NCBI GenBank assembly: GCA_038148375.1
Contig: JAYQVH010000011.1
Coordinates: 42,529 to 106,528, forward strand
Direction: 5' to 3'
Source of the DNA: CAWUEX02 sp038148375
GTDB taxonomy: Bacteria; Pseudomonadota; Alphaproteobacteria; Rhodospirillales; Rhodospirillaceae
DNA: 64,000 nucleotides
A program made the translations under genes and the position numbers. Each line of letters opens with the position of its first letter. The first letter of the stretch is position 1. The notes below the pieces were generated by a model. It did no database searches and was not told where the DNA came from. It saw only the letters and a list, made by a program, of their open reading frames with translations. This document shows, piece after piece, positions 26,038-35,187 of this stretch.

Positions 26038-28446
26038 ATGACCAAACGATCATTGATGATCGCGGCGTTGATGGGCTCGGTGGCTTTGCCGCCCGTTAGT
26101 GACGCCGTAGCGCAAAGTCTTGCGCTTGAGGAGATTGTCGTCACGGCGCGTAAGCGTGACGAGAACATCTACGAAATTCCGGTGTCGGTGAGTGCGCTGA
26201 GTGATGCGTTGCTCGATCAAGCGGGGATCACCAACGGCCAGGATATGTCGGCGTATATTCCGGGCCTGGACTTCCGTCAGTACGACTTCGGTGGCCGGAA
26301 CAACGGCAACATCCGTGTGCGCGGCATGATCCAGCAGATCATTACACCGTCGACGCAGATCGGAGCGTTGTTCTGGGACGGCTCCTATGTCGGCGGCGGC
26401 GGCGGCTTCCTGCCAATCGGCGACATGGAACGCGTCGAAGTGATCAAGGGCCCGCAAACGGCCTACTTCGGGCGCAACACCTTTGCCGGAGCGATCAACT
26501 ATATTCCAAAGCAGCCCGGCGACGAGTGGGAAGGGGACATCGAACTGGCCTGGTCTCCGACCGACCACGACGAGTTCAAAGTCAACGCCGGTGTCGGTGG
26601 CCCGATCGGAAGCCGCATGGGCGTGCGCATCTGGGCCGGGTACGACCGCAACGGCGGTGATTACAGCTTTGACGATGGCGAGCCGTTCGCGCAATTCACC
26701 GACAAGTCCGTCAGTGGAACAATCACCTATGATGCGACGGAAGATCTGCGCTTCAAGTTGACCGGTTACTATACAAATGCCGAAGACACCTCGACGGGTG
26801 CCGGCGTCAAAGCGCCCGTTCCGGCCGGCTCATGCGGAATCATCTATCGCGGCAACATCGTCGACGTTGTAACCGGCGAACGCATTCCGTTCGAAAGCGA
26901 TCTCAGTCAGCTGACGATCGACAGTTTCTGCGGTGAGTTTCCGAAAGACCCGGTACTCGAATTCCCGATCGCACGATCCCCGTCGGCCGCTCAGATGTTC
27001 AACTCTGCGCAGGGCATACAGGGGCTGACGACGCTCAATCCGCGGTCTGAAGATTACGGTATTATCCGTAAGCCGCAGGGTGGCATCGGCGGCTGGCATC
27101 AAACGCACCGCTTGCAGTTGAGCGCCGAGTACGACGTCGGTGATCACACGATCAACCTGCTGGCCTCACGGGCGCAGACCGGTACGACCACACGTGTCGA
27201 CTTTTTCTACGGGATTCCGTTCTTGGGGTTCGTTGATCCAAATTCAACGTTCGTCATCGGTACGGAAATCGCGATCCGCGAATTCTATTACGAAGCCCGT
27301 ATAACGTCGCCGCAGGATCAGCGTCTCCGCTATATGCTGGGATTGAGTGCCTATAACCAGCACTACAATTCGTTCCCTGACTTTGCCCGCCCGACATCGG
27401 CGGTCGACCGTCAGCGCAGTGTAACGGAAGGCATCTTCGGTTCCCTTGATTACGACATCACCGATGATCTGACGTTGTCTGTTGAAGGGCGTTACCAGGA
27501 TGAAAGTTTCACGGCCGTCGAATTCGGTAATCCGACACTGCCGTGCGGCATCATCACGATCTGTAACGAGACCAATTCGTACGACGCGTTCCTGCCGCGT
27601 GTGATCCTGAGCTACCAGCCGATGGAAGGCGCAACCACCTACGCCAGCTGGTCGCAAAGTAAGTTGCTGGGCCTCGCCACGCAGGCCGCATTCATTAACA
27701 GCATCGCGCCGGATGTCATTTCCGACGCCGCCGTTGACGTGTTCGGCAACTTCACTCCGCCGCAGAAGAACACTCAGTACGAAATCGGTTGGAAGCAGCA
27801 ATGGGATCAATGGAGCATGACCTTGGCCATGTTCTACATCGACTGGAAGAACCAGCCGTTCCCGGCCGTCATCTTCCTGCCGTCCGGTGGCACGTCGTCC
27901 TTCCGCGGACCGGGTGACTCCGAATACTCGGGCTTCGACCTCGAAGTGAACGGCCAGATCAACGACTGGCTGTCCATCTCAGGTCAGATTGCGTACTCGA
28001 ACGGTGTGATGAACGACTACCTCAACTTCGGCTCCAACGAACGGGTCGGCTTGGCCGCGCCAGGGGTTGTTGCGTCCGACGGCAATCCGGTTCGGAACCA
28101 TCCGGAGTGGACCGGCTCTCTCAGCCCGGTCATCAGCGGTGACTTCTTAGATCGCCCGTATTTTATCCGGGCGGACTATCTGTACACCGGTGCGCACTTC
28201 ACAGATTACTCGCGGTATAACAAGCAGTCTGCGCGCAAGCAGTTGAATATCCGCGCCGGTCTGGAGGTGTCCGAAGGTCTACAGCTTGAGGTGTTCGGGA
28301 CCAACATCAACAACACCAAAGTGCTGCCGACCACATCCGGTACCACAACCTCGTTCAACCATGCTGCCGGACGGGCCGCCCGTAAGATCTTCACGGCTGT
28401 ACCGCAGGCACGGGAGTTCGGTGTCCAGCTGCGCGCCAGCTTCTAA
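26038..28446 (+). CDS. TonB-dependent receptor, tandem copy 2
   Basis: Paralogue of the preceding receptor, 802 aa. Signal peptide SLMIAALMGSVALPPVSDAV ending in AQ, TonB box EEIVVTARKR, plug with GALFWDGSYVGGGGGFLPIG and RVEVIKGPQTAYFGRNTFAG, barrel ending VQLRASF. The same cysteine pairs recur (GSCGIIYRG with SFCGEFPKD; LPCGIITICNE). NNGNIRVRGMIQQIITPSTQ is closest to copy 1, so copies 1 and 2 look like one duplication. The periplasmic and barrel sections that differ most (TSSVSG versus DKSVSG onward) may set ligand specificity. AGGGGGAG precedes the ATG. Confidence 0.94.
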   Translation: MTKRSLMIAALMGSVALPPVSDAVAQSLALEEIVVTARKRDENIYEIPVSVSALSDALLDQAGITNGQDMSAYIPGLDFRQYDFGGRNNGNIRVRGMIQQIITPSTQIGALFWDGSYVGGGGGFLPIGDMERVEVIKGPQTAYFGRNTFAGAINYIPKQPGDEWEGDIELAWSPTDHDEFKVNAGVGGPIGSRMGVRIWAGYDRNGGDYSFDDGEPFAQFTDKSVSGTITYDATEDLRFKLTGYYTNAEDTSTGAGVKAPVPAGSCGIIYRGNIVDVVTGERIPFESDLSQLTIDSFCGEFPKDPVLEFPIARSPSAAQMFNSAQGIQGLTTLNPRSEDYGIIRKPQGGIGGWHQTHRLQLSAEYDVGDHTINLLASRAQTGTTTRVDFFYGIPFLGFVDPNSTFVIGTEIAIREFYYEARITSPQDQRLRYMLGLSAYNQHYNSFPDFARPTSAVDRQRSVTEGIFGSLDYDITDDLTLSVEGRYQDESFTAVEFGNPTLPCGIITICNETNSYDAFLPRVILSYQPMEGATTYASWSQSKLLGLATQAAFINSIAPDVISDAAVDVFGNFTPPQKNTQYEIGWKQQWDQWSMTLAMFYIDWKNQPFPAVIFLPSGGTSSFRGPGDSEYSGFDLEVNGQINDWLSISGQIAYSNGVMNDYLNFGSNERVGLAAPGVVASDGNPVRNHPEWTGSLSPVISGDFLDRPYFIRADYLYTGAHFTDYSRYNKQSARKQLNIRAGLEVSEGLQLEVFGTNINNTKVLPTTSGTTTSFNHAAGRAARKIFTAVPQAREFGVQLRASF

Positions 28447-28949
28447 GCTGACGCAACCAACATATTGGGTAGGCCGGTGGCACATGCCATCGGCCCGCCT
28501 GCAAAGAGCTTACGGCGCTCTACAGAATGCGGGGGTTCAATGTTCGCCTGATCATTGGGCTCCTCGTTTCAACCCCTAGTCGCCGTGAGAGAGGCCGGTC
28601 CCCAAGGCAACTTGGAGGCCGGCCTTTTTCTATGGCGTTCATTTTCGGCCGAATACGCTTTTAAATTAGGAAAACAAAACAAATTCCCGATATGTATGAT
28701 GTTGATTTGCCACACACACCAATAAAAGCGCCCGAAATCATATAATACGCCCACCTGATAGGCCTGTTTGGTCTTTAACATATCAAAGTATTTTATTACA
28801 GATACGAACACAGTGGGTGGGACTCATTGTCCTGCGCAGGAATCCGGTTCAGTGGGGCTGGATCCGCAAAGCGGGGCTATGGCGCCCAAACTTAATTCCG
28901 GCCGGGTGGGGGTAAACCCGGCAAAAACTCATGGTAGAGGAGTTTCCAC
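28447..28949. promoter_or_regulatory. Intergenic region before receptor 3
   Basis: This 503-bp gap holds the receptor 2 terminator (28592-28629), then an AT-rich promoter-like stretch. TCTTTAACATATCAAAGTA (28772-28790) contains a perfect CAAAGTA half-site at 28784-28790, 160 bp before the receptor 3 start; its left half is degenerate. The ribosome-binding site is TAGAGGAG (28933-28940). No gene is seen. Confidence 0.45.
28592..28629 (+). terminator. Rho-independent terminator of receptor 2
   Basis: A 15-bp stem (28592-28606 with 28611-28625; one G-U pair, one mismatch), loop GCAA, then TTTTT. The lower stem AGGCCGG/CCGGCCT is identical to the hairpins after the other tandem receptors. It lies 145 bp after the stop codon, further than in the others. 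Confidence 0.88.
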
Positions 28950-31364
28950 ATGAGAAATAAGTCTTTGATGGTGGCATCATTGATGGCTTCCGTCGCACTG
29001 CCTCCGGCAGGCGGGGCGCTAGCTCAATCAATGGCGCTGGAAGAAATCGTCGTCACGGCGCGTAAACGTGACGAGAGCATTTACGAGATTCCGGTCTCGG
29101 TGTCCGCGCTGTCGCAGGACCAACTGGACCGTGCCGGTATCGATAATCCGGAAGAACTGTCGGACTTTGTCGCCGGCCTCGACTTCCAGGGCTCAACCGC
29201 GACCGGCGGGCGCTTTAACCCGTCCATCCGCTTCCGCGGCATGAACCAGCAGATTATTACGCCGTCGACCCAGGTCGGCGCGTTGTTCTGGGACGGCTCG
29301 TACATCGGTGGCGGCGGCGGCTTCCTGCCTCTCGGCGACACCGAGCGCGTCGAAGTCATCAAAGGCCCGCAGACAGCCTACTTCGGCCGGAACACGTTCT
29401 CCGGTGCGGTGAATATCATTCCCAAGCGTCCGACCGACGAATGGGAAGGGGACATCACCCTCGGCTACTCGCCCTCGCAGAGTGATGAATACAAGATCGA
29501 AGGCGCCATCGGCGGTCCGATCTCCGACCGCGTAGGGGTCCGTGTTTGGGCCGGCTTCGAGCGTGACGGCGGTGATTTCCGCACCCAGGCCGACGACGAA
29601 CCGTACGCCGTGACGGAGGATACTTCGTTCAGCGGCACGCTGGTCTATGACCCGACGGAAGACTGGCGCATCGAACTGACCGGTTATTACACCCGCGCCA
29701 ACGACACCGGCACGGCCGGCGGCGTGGACTCGGCTCTCGTCGGCACTGCGGCAGGGGCCTGTCCGATCGTCTTTACCGGTGAACTGTTGAACCCGGCGAC
29801 CGGCGAACGTACGCCCTTTACCCGCCCGATCGCTGACTTTGGCGGCTCGAACTTCTGCGGTGAGTACCCGAACGGCAAAAACTTCGTCGCGCCGTTCACG
29901 CTCAATCCGACCGCGGCTGACACCTTCGGCGGCCAGGCCCGTCTGGACCAGTTCTTCCAGCTCGGCCCGCTGTCCGACAAGTACGGCATCCTGCGTGACC
30001 CCGGCACGTCCTTCGGCGGTCACAATCAGACCTACCGTTACCAGCTCAAGACGACCTACGACGTTGGCGATCACACCGTCACGTTCCAGGCATCTCGGGC
30101 CAACACGGGTACGGTTGACCGTCGTGACTTCTTCTTCGGCATTCCGCCGCTTGGTGGCGCGCTGGGTACGACCATCGCGGTTGGTGCGGACGTTGCGCTG
30201 CGTGAAACTTACTATGAAGCGCGTATCGCGTCGCCGGACGATCAGCGGCTGCGTTACATCGTCGGGGTCAGCGACTATTCCCAACGGTACCGCAACACCA
30301 ACTTCTCGGCTGTTGACCACCAGGACAACACCACGTTCGCCATCTTCGGTTCGTTGGATTACGACATCACCGACGACTTCACGGCGTCCGTCGAACTGCG
30401 TTACACGGATGAAGAATCTGAAACCATTATTCAGGGCGCAGTGCCTCAGGGTTGGACCGGAAGTGGCGGGACCTGCCCACTCACGACGGCCTGTAACGCG
30501 ATTGATGAATATGATGATTTCATCCCCCGCGTGATTCTGAGCTACAAGCCGTTCGAAGGGGCGACGACCTACGCCAGCTACTCCTACAGTTCGCTGTTGG
30601 GTGTCGCGACGCAGGCCGGCTTCATCAACGCTGTCGCGCCGGATGTTATCCCGGCCGATCAGCTCGACGCCTTGGGCCTGTTCACGCCGCCGCAGGAGAA
30701 CGAACAGTTCGAACTGGGATGGAAGCAGCAGGCTGACATCTACAACTTCACCTTGGCTCTGTTCCACATCGACTGGAAGAACCAGCCGTTTGCCTCGGTC
30801 ATCGTTCTGCCGCAAGGTGGCACCACGTCGTTCCGCGGCCCCGGTGACTCGAAGTACAAAGGCTTTGACTTCGAATTCAACGTGCTGCCGGCCGACTGGT
30901 TCCAGCTGTCCGGTAACGTCGCTTATACGGACCACGTGATGAAGTCGTTCTCGTCCCGTGGCTCGAACGAGTCTGCGGTGCTTGGCTCCGGTTCGCTGTC
31001 CGTCGTTGCCGATGGCAACCGCTCGCGTAACATCCCTGTGTGGGAGTGGGGTCTGACCCCGACCTTCATGGGCACGATGGGTGACCGCGATTGGTTCTTC
31101 CGCACGGACTTCATCTACCACGGCAAGACCTGGGCGGATTACTCAGCCTACAACCGTGCGCCGGATCAGTTCCTGATCAACGCCCGTTTCGGCATCGATC
31201 TGTACGAAGGAACGTCGCTTGAAATCTGGGCCAAGAACCTGACCCAGAACAAGACCCTGCCGCTCAATGGCGGGACGACGGCGTTCATCTCACCGAACCG
31301 TAAGGCGTTTACCGAGCCGTACCAGCGCCGTGAATTCGGCGTGACGCTGACCGCTTCGTTCTAA
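28950..31364 (+). CDS. TonB-dependent receptor, tandem copy 3
   Basis: Outer-membrane receptor, 804 aa. Signal peptide SLMVASLMASVALPPAGGAL ending in AQ, TonB box EEIVVTARKR, plug with ALFWDGSYIGGGGGFLPLGD and RVEVIKGPQTAYFGRNTFSG, barrel ending VTLTASF. Its plug segment ELSDFVAGLDFQG then ATGGRFNPSIRFRGMNQQ is shared with copy 4 and differs from copies 1 and 2, so 3 and 4 form the second pair. Cysteine pairs are kept (ACPIVFTG with FCGEYPNG; GTCPLTTACN). Ligand unknown. Confidence 0.94.
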   Translation: MRNKSLMVASLMASVALPPAGGALAQSMALEEIVVTARKRDESIYEIPVSVSALSQDQLDRAGIDNPEELSDFVAGLDFQGSTATGGRFNPSIRFRGMNQQIITPSTQVGALFWDGSYIGGGGGFLPLGDTERVEVIKGPQTAYFGRNTFSGAVNIIPKRPTDEWEGDITLGYSPSQSDEYKIEGAIGGPISDRVGVRVWAGFERDGGDFRTQADDEPYAVTEDTSFSGTLVYDPTEDWRIELTGYYTRANDTGTAGGVDSALVGTAAGACPIVFTGELLNPATGERTPFTRPIADFGGSNFCGEYPNGKNFVAPFTLNPTAADTFGGQARLDQFFQLGPLSDKYGILRDPGTSFGGHNQTYRYQLKTTYDVGDHTVTFQASRANTGTVDRRDFFFGIPPLGGALGTTIAVGADVALRETYYEARIASPDDQRLRYIVGVSDYSQRYRNTNFSAVDHQDNTTFAIFGSLDYDITDDFTASVELRYTDEESETIIQGAVPQGWTGSGGTCPLTTACNAIDEYDDFIPRVILSYKPFEGATTYASYSYSSLLGVATQAGFINAVAPDVIPADQLDALGLFTPPQENEQFELGWKQQADIYNFTLALFHIDWKNQPFASVIVLPQGGTTSFRGPGDSKYKGFDFEFNVLPADWFQLSGNVAYTDHVMKSFSSRGSNESAVLGSGSLSVVADGNRSRNIPVWEWGLTPTFMGTMGDRDWFFRTDFIYHGKTWADYSAYNRAPDQFLINARFGIDLYEGTSLEIWAKNLTQNKTLPLNGGTTAFISPNRKAFTEPYQRREFGVTLTASF

Positions 31365-31391
31365 TAAGCGAACCAGCAAACACACTACTTG

Positions 31392-31422
31392 AAAGGCCGG
31401 TCCCCCTGGGGCCGGCCTTTTT
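31392..31422 (+). terminator. Rho-independent terminator of receptor 3
   Basis: Stem AAAGGCCGGTCCC (31392-31404) with GGGGCCGGCCTTT (31408-31420), one G-U pair, 3-base loop, then T-run. It lies 27 bp after the stop codon and is of the same sequence type as the other three receptor terminators. Confidence 0.92.
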
Positions 31423-31731
31423 CTATGCCGGCGGCTTCAAGGAGACCCGGGCGCAGGCAAAATACATTGAAAAGCAAAGTAAAAAGGTCAAAACAAACTC
31501 ATAAAAACAAATGATAGTCATAGTTTAGAGGAAATTTTACTTCATTTTTCAAAGTAATAAGTCATACGGTGGTCGTTTTCGTAAAGCATTGATGCATTTA
31601 AGCATCGTTATCCGGAAAGTAACCCTCGTCGCATGTAAGTGCTGCGCACTCATTGGGTGGTGCTTCGTATCGGCTGTGTGAGGGGGCTTTTTCCAGGACG
31701 ACACGTCCTGACCAAACTAGGGGGAATTACG
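31423..31731. promoter_or_regulatory. Upstream region of receptor 4 with two 19-bp dyads and a palindrome
   Basis: AT-rich upstream region. TACATTGAAAAGCAAAGTA (31463-31481, 6 of 7 arm pairs) and TACTTCATTTTTCAAAGTA (31538-31556) are both 19 bp long with the same CAAAGTA right half as the receptor 3 site. GATGCATTTAAGCATC (31591-31606) matches the outline of the palindrome before receptor 1 (GATGC, six bases, GCATC). The start codon is preceded by AGGGGGAA (31719-31726). No gene is seen. Confidence 0.5.
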
Positions 31732-34179
31732 ATGAAGAAACGCAACCTTTTGATTGCGTCTTTGCTCGCGTCAGTGGCGTTGCCGCCGGCCGGGCCGGCG
31801 GTGGCGCAGCGCGTCGCGCTCGAAGAAATCGTCGTCACCGCGCGTAAGCGCGATGAAAGCATTTACGAAATTCCGGTATCAGTTACAGCCCTGTCGCAGG
31901 GACAACTAGACAGGGCCGGGGTCAGCACGCCTGACGAACTGTCCGACTTTGTCCCCGGCCTTGATTTCCAAGGTCTGACCGCGACAGGCGGGCGTTTCAA
32001 TCCGGACATCCGTATCCGCGGCATGAAGCAGCAGATCATCACTCCGTCGACCCAAGTCGGCGCGCTGTTTTGGGATGGCTCCTATATCGGCGCGGGCGGC
32101 GGTTTCCTGCCGCTCGGAGATCTTGAACGGGTCGAAGTCATCAAGGGTCCTCAGACCGCTTACTTTGGCCGCAATACCTTCTCTGGGGCGGTGAACTATA
32201 TTCCCAAGCTTCCCGGCGACGAGTGGGAAGGGGATGTGTCGATCGAATATTCGCCGTCGGATGGAGACTCCTATTATGCCGACGCCGGAGTCGGTGGACC
32301 GATCAGTGACAAAGTGGGAGTCCGCGTGTGGGTCGGTGTCAAGGATACGGGGGGTGACTTCTTTACCGGAGACGGCGAACGTTACGGCTGGGCCAAAGAC
32401 ACGTCCTTCAGCGGCACTCTAACCGTCGACCCAATGGAAGATTTGCGCCTCAAATTTACTGGCTACTACACCCACGCGACAACTTCGGGTCAGTATGGTG
32501 GCATCGATCCGAGAACGCCGGGCGCAGGCGGCGTCGGCCCCGGTCAATGTAACAAGACCTACAGCGGGGAATACCTCAATCCGGCGACCGGTGAGCGTAC
32601 TCCTTTCACACGCGACCTGAGCGTTCTCACCTACGCGTCTTGGTGCGGTAACTTCCCCAACGGCAAGTTCCTTGTCGGTCCGTATACCATTCGACCGCAA
32701 GCGGGCGCTGGTGAGTCTATTTTGGGAGATGGCCGTTTGACATCTCTCACGACTTTGCATCCATTGCTCGAGAAATATAGCATCCTGCGGACACCGGGCG
32801 GACGCTTAGGTGACTTCGATCGCACCTACCGGCTGCAGTTTAGCGGTGAGTACGATGTCGGCGATCACACCGTTTCATTCCAGGTGTCCCGGGCTGCAAC
32901 CGGTCTGGTCACAATTCGCGATTTCGAATACGGCATTCCGCGTCAGCCCAACGCTATACTCGCGACGGGCACCAATATCGCCGTTCGCGATACCTATTAT
33001 GAGGTCCGTCTGACGTCACCTCAGGATCAGAAACTGCGGTATCTGGTCGGGTTGAGCGATTACTCACAGCGTTACCGTCTCGGCAATGCGCCATTTGCCA
33101 ATCAGCTCACGCCGTCAAGTTTCCCGGTGGTCGGAAATCTCCCCACCGTTGATTTCCAGGACAACACGACACTCGGGATTTTCGGCTCGATCGATTATGA
33201 CATCACCGATGATTTCACCGTCTCCCTGGAAGCGCGATACACGGATGAAGAGTCCGAGACCCTTCTGCAAGGCAATCCAAACTTGGCATGTTCCTTTGCA
33301 ACCGTGTGCAACATCAGTGATCAGAACAAGGATTTCATTCCACGCGTAATCCTGACGTACCAGCCGTTCGATGGCGCTTCGACATATGCCAGCTATTCCT
33401 ACAGTTCGCTACTCGGTGTGCCGACTCAAGCCGGATTTATCAACTCGGTCGCGCCGGAGGTCATTCCGGACGATCAACTCTCGGCGCTCGGCATCTACAC
33501 GCCGCCGCAGGAGAACGAGCAGTGGGAACTGGGCTGGAAGCAGCAGTTTGAAAACTGGGCTTTCACCCTCGCGGTGTTCCACATCGACTGGAAAAACCAG
33601 CCGTTCGCCTCGGTCATCGTTCTGCCGCAGGGTGGAACGACGTCATACCGCGGTCCCGGTGATTCGAAATACAAGGGCTTCGATCTTGAAATCACCGGAA
33701 ATCCCACGGATTGGCTAAACCTGTCGGCGACCGTCGGTTTCAGCGACGGTGAGATGACAAACTTTTCGTCCCGCGGCTCGAACGAATCCAACGTACTTGG
33801 CTCCGGCCCGCTGTCAGTCGTTAACGACGGCAACGACCCCCGGAACCAGGCCCGCTGGACCCTGTCGTTCAGCCCGACGTTGCTCGGAAACTTCGCTGAC
33901 CGCGATTGGTTCCTTCGCACGGACGTAATCTATGAGAGCGGTATGTGGGCCGATTATTCCGAATACAACCGGGTTTCGGATTCATTGCGACTCAACATGC
34001 GCGCCGGTGTCGACGTAACCGAGTCCTTCAAGGTTGAGGTCTACGGGACCAATATCACACATGACAAAACCTTGCCGCCGACTGCGGGAACGACAACCGG
34101 TGCTGGCGGTCTGCGCAAAGCGTTTTCAGCACTTTACAGAAAGCCGGAATTCGGAGTTCGCTTAACTTCCCAATTCTGA
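31732..34179 (+). CDS. TonB-dependent receptor, tandem copy 4
   Basis: Outer-membrane receptor, 815 aa from ATG 31732; the frame opens at 31639, but the signal peptide NLLIASLLASVALPPAGPAV and the ribosome-binding site place the start here. TonB box EEIVVTARKR. Plug with ELSDFVPGLDFQGLTATGGR and FWDGSYIGAGGGFLPLGDLE as in copy 3. Barrel ends VRLTSQF. Cysteine pairs: GQCNKTYSGE with WCGNFPNG, and LACSFATVCN. It is the longest copy, with an insertion near SGQYGGIDPRTPGAGGVGPG. It is followed by a terminator, then the dioxygenase gene. Confidence 0.94.
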   Translation: MKKRNLLIASLLASVALPPAGPAVAQRVALEEIVVTARKRDESIYEIPVSVTALSQGQLDRAGVSTPDELSDFVPGLDFQGLTATGGRFNPDIRIRGMKQQIITPSTQVGALFWDGSYIGAGGGFLPLGDLERVEVIKGPQTAYFGRNTFSGAVNYIPKLPGDEWEGDVSIEYSPSDGDSYYADAGVGGPISDKVGVRVWVGVKDTGGDFFTGDGERYGWAKDTSFSGTLTVDPMEDLRLKFTGYYTHATTSGQYGGIDPRTPGAGGVGPGQCNKTYSGEYLNPATGERTPFTRDLSVLTYASWCGNFPNGKFLVGPYTIRPQAGAGESILGDGRLTSLTTLHPLLEKYSILRTPGGRLGDFDRTYRLQFSGEYDVGDHTVSFQVSRAATGLVTIRDFEYGIPRQPNAILATGTNIAVRDTYYEVRLTSPQDQKLRYLVGLSDYSQRYRLGNAPFANQLTPSSFPVVGNLPTVDFQDNTTLGIFGSIDYDITDDFTVSLEARYTDEESETLLQGNPNLACSFATVCNISDQNKDFIPRVILTYQPFDGASTYASYSYSSLLGVPTQAGFINSVAPEVIPDDQLSALGIYTPPQENEQWELGWKQQFENWAFTLAVFHIDWKNQPFASVIVLPQGGTTSYRGPGDSKYKGFDLEITGNPTDWLNLSATVGFSDGEMTNFSSRGSNESNVLGSGPLSVVNDGNDPRNQARWTLSFSPTLLGNFADRDWFLRTDVIYESGMWADYSEYNRVSDSLRLNMRAGVDVTESFKVEVYGTNITHDKTLPPTAGTTTGAGGLRKAFSALYRKPEFGVRLTSQF

Positions 34180-34202
34180 CGCCGAATACAAATCTGATGA
34201 GG

Positions 34203-34243
34203 AAAGGCCGGTCCCCCAAGACCTCAAGGGGGCCGGCCTTTTT
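34203..34243 (+). terminator. Rho-independent terminator of receptor 4
   Basis: Stem AAAGGCCGGTCCCCC (34203-34217) with GGGGGCCGGCCTTT (34228-34241), one G-U pair, 10-base loop, T-run. It lies 23 bp after the stop codon. Confidence 0.92.
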
Positions 34244-34372
34244 GCATATCTGCCCAGGGGTTGGAGCGCAGTTCGACGCGTGCTTGGGCCCTAACGAAAT
34301 ATTATGATTTGTGTGAGAGGCTGAATTACAGCGCGACGTAATGCGCCTATTGCTTCAGGCAGTGAGCCACCA

Positions 34373-35143
34373 ATGTCCGAATTCCTGTCCGGTGAAGATA
34401 TCCGCGATGCCGTCTCATTAGAGCGGTCGAATATCTATTGGTCGGAGTGGCCCGGCCCGCAAGCCATCGCGGACGCCGTGCGTGAATGGGGCATCGCCGT
34501 GTTTCCAGGGTTTCTGTCCGGCGAAACGCTCGATGTGCTGAACAGCGAGTTCGATCAGATCATCGATCTGCACAGAGACGGCAACGGCCCGTTTTCCTCG
34601 GATAACTATGACAATATCGTCAACGTTCGCTTGCAGCGGGAGAGCATTCCGCAGGGTGCTATTCCTGTCACAGCGGCTCTGTTCGCTCACGCCGACCTCA
34701 AGGCCGTATCGGACGCGTACTTTCACGGTGAGCCGTACACGCTCAACCGGGAGATTTTTGTCAGCAATCTCGAGGAAACCCGCACCGAGCAAACCAAACC
34801 GCCGTTCGCCGATCACTTCGACAAACTAAATCTGTTCAAGTTTTTTTTCTATCTGTCGGATACGGACGAGACCAACGGCGCGATGCGCGCAGCTCCCGGA
34901 TCAAACCAAGTCATTCGCGCTCACAGGCTCAAGGCAGTCGAAGAGATTAGGGTTAAGTCCGTCGATAATATCGTGCACGGAGATGTTCCGTCGCTGCCGA
35001 TTACCGGGCCTGCCGGAACTCTGTTTATTTTCGACACCGATGTCTGCCACGGTGCCGGTAAAGTGTCGGCCGGAAAATCCCGGCGGACCATGCGTGGGCA
35101 TTGCACCGGTACTGAAACGCTCCAGAATTATTTGGCTGCATAA
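34373..35143 (+). CDS. Phytanoyl-CoA dioxygenase-like Fe(II)/2-oxoglutarate enzyme
   Basis: Probable non-heme Fe(II), 2-oxoglutarate-dependent oxygenase of the PhyH family, 256 aa. The facial triad is visible as His148-x-Asp150 (FADHFDKLN) and His226 (DTDVCHGAGK), with the 2OG-binding Arg in SRRTMRGH (about 237-241). The N-terminal segment VREWGIAVFPGFLSGETLDV is typical of the family. PhyH enzymes hydroxylate or halogenate lipids, amino acids and natural products; the substrate here is unknown. It follows receptor 4 and is 44 bp before the methyltransferase, suggesting co-transcription and processing of an imported compound. Confidence 0.82.
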   Translation: MSEFLSGEDIRDAVSLERSNIYWSEWPGPQAIADAVREWGIAVFPGFLSGETLDVLNSEFDQIIDLHRDGNGPFSSDNYDNIVNVRLQRESIPQGAIPVTAALFAHADLKAVSDAYFHGEPYTLNREIFVSNLEETRTEQTKPPFADHFDKLNLFKFFFYLSDTDETNGAMRAAPGSNQVIRAHRLKAVEEIRVKSVDNIVHGDVPSLPITGPAGTLFIFDTDVCHGAGKVSAGKSRRTMRGHCTGTETLQNYLAA

Positions 35144-35187
35144 GTGATTCAGTTGATGCGGCGCGAAGCGGATTGGGCAGGCTTCCA

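Noticed and set aside
29193..31121. Reverse-strand open frame of 642 codons inside receptor 3
   Set aside because: Antisense to a receptor with signal peptide, TonB box and plug motifs; it has no recognisable domain. Similar frames occur antisense to the other receptors.
23267..34179. Tandem receptors considered as products of insertion sequences or a CRISPR/phage locus
   Set aside because: No transposase, terminal inverted repeats or target duplication is visible, and no short regularly spaced direct repeats occur.
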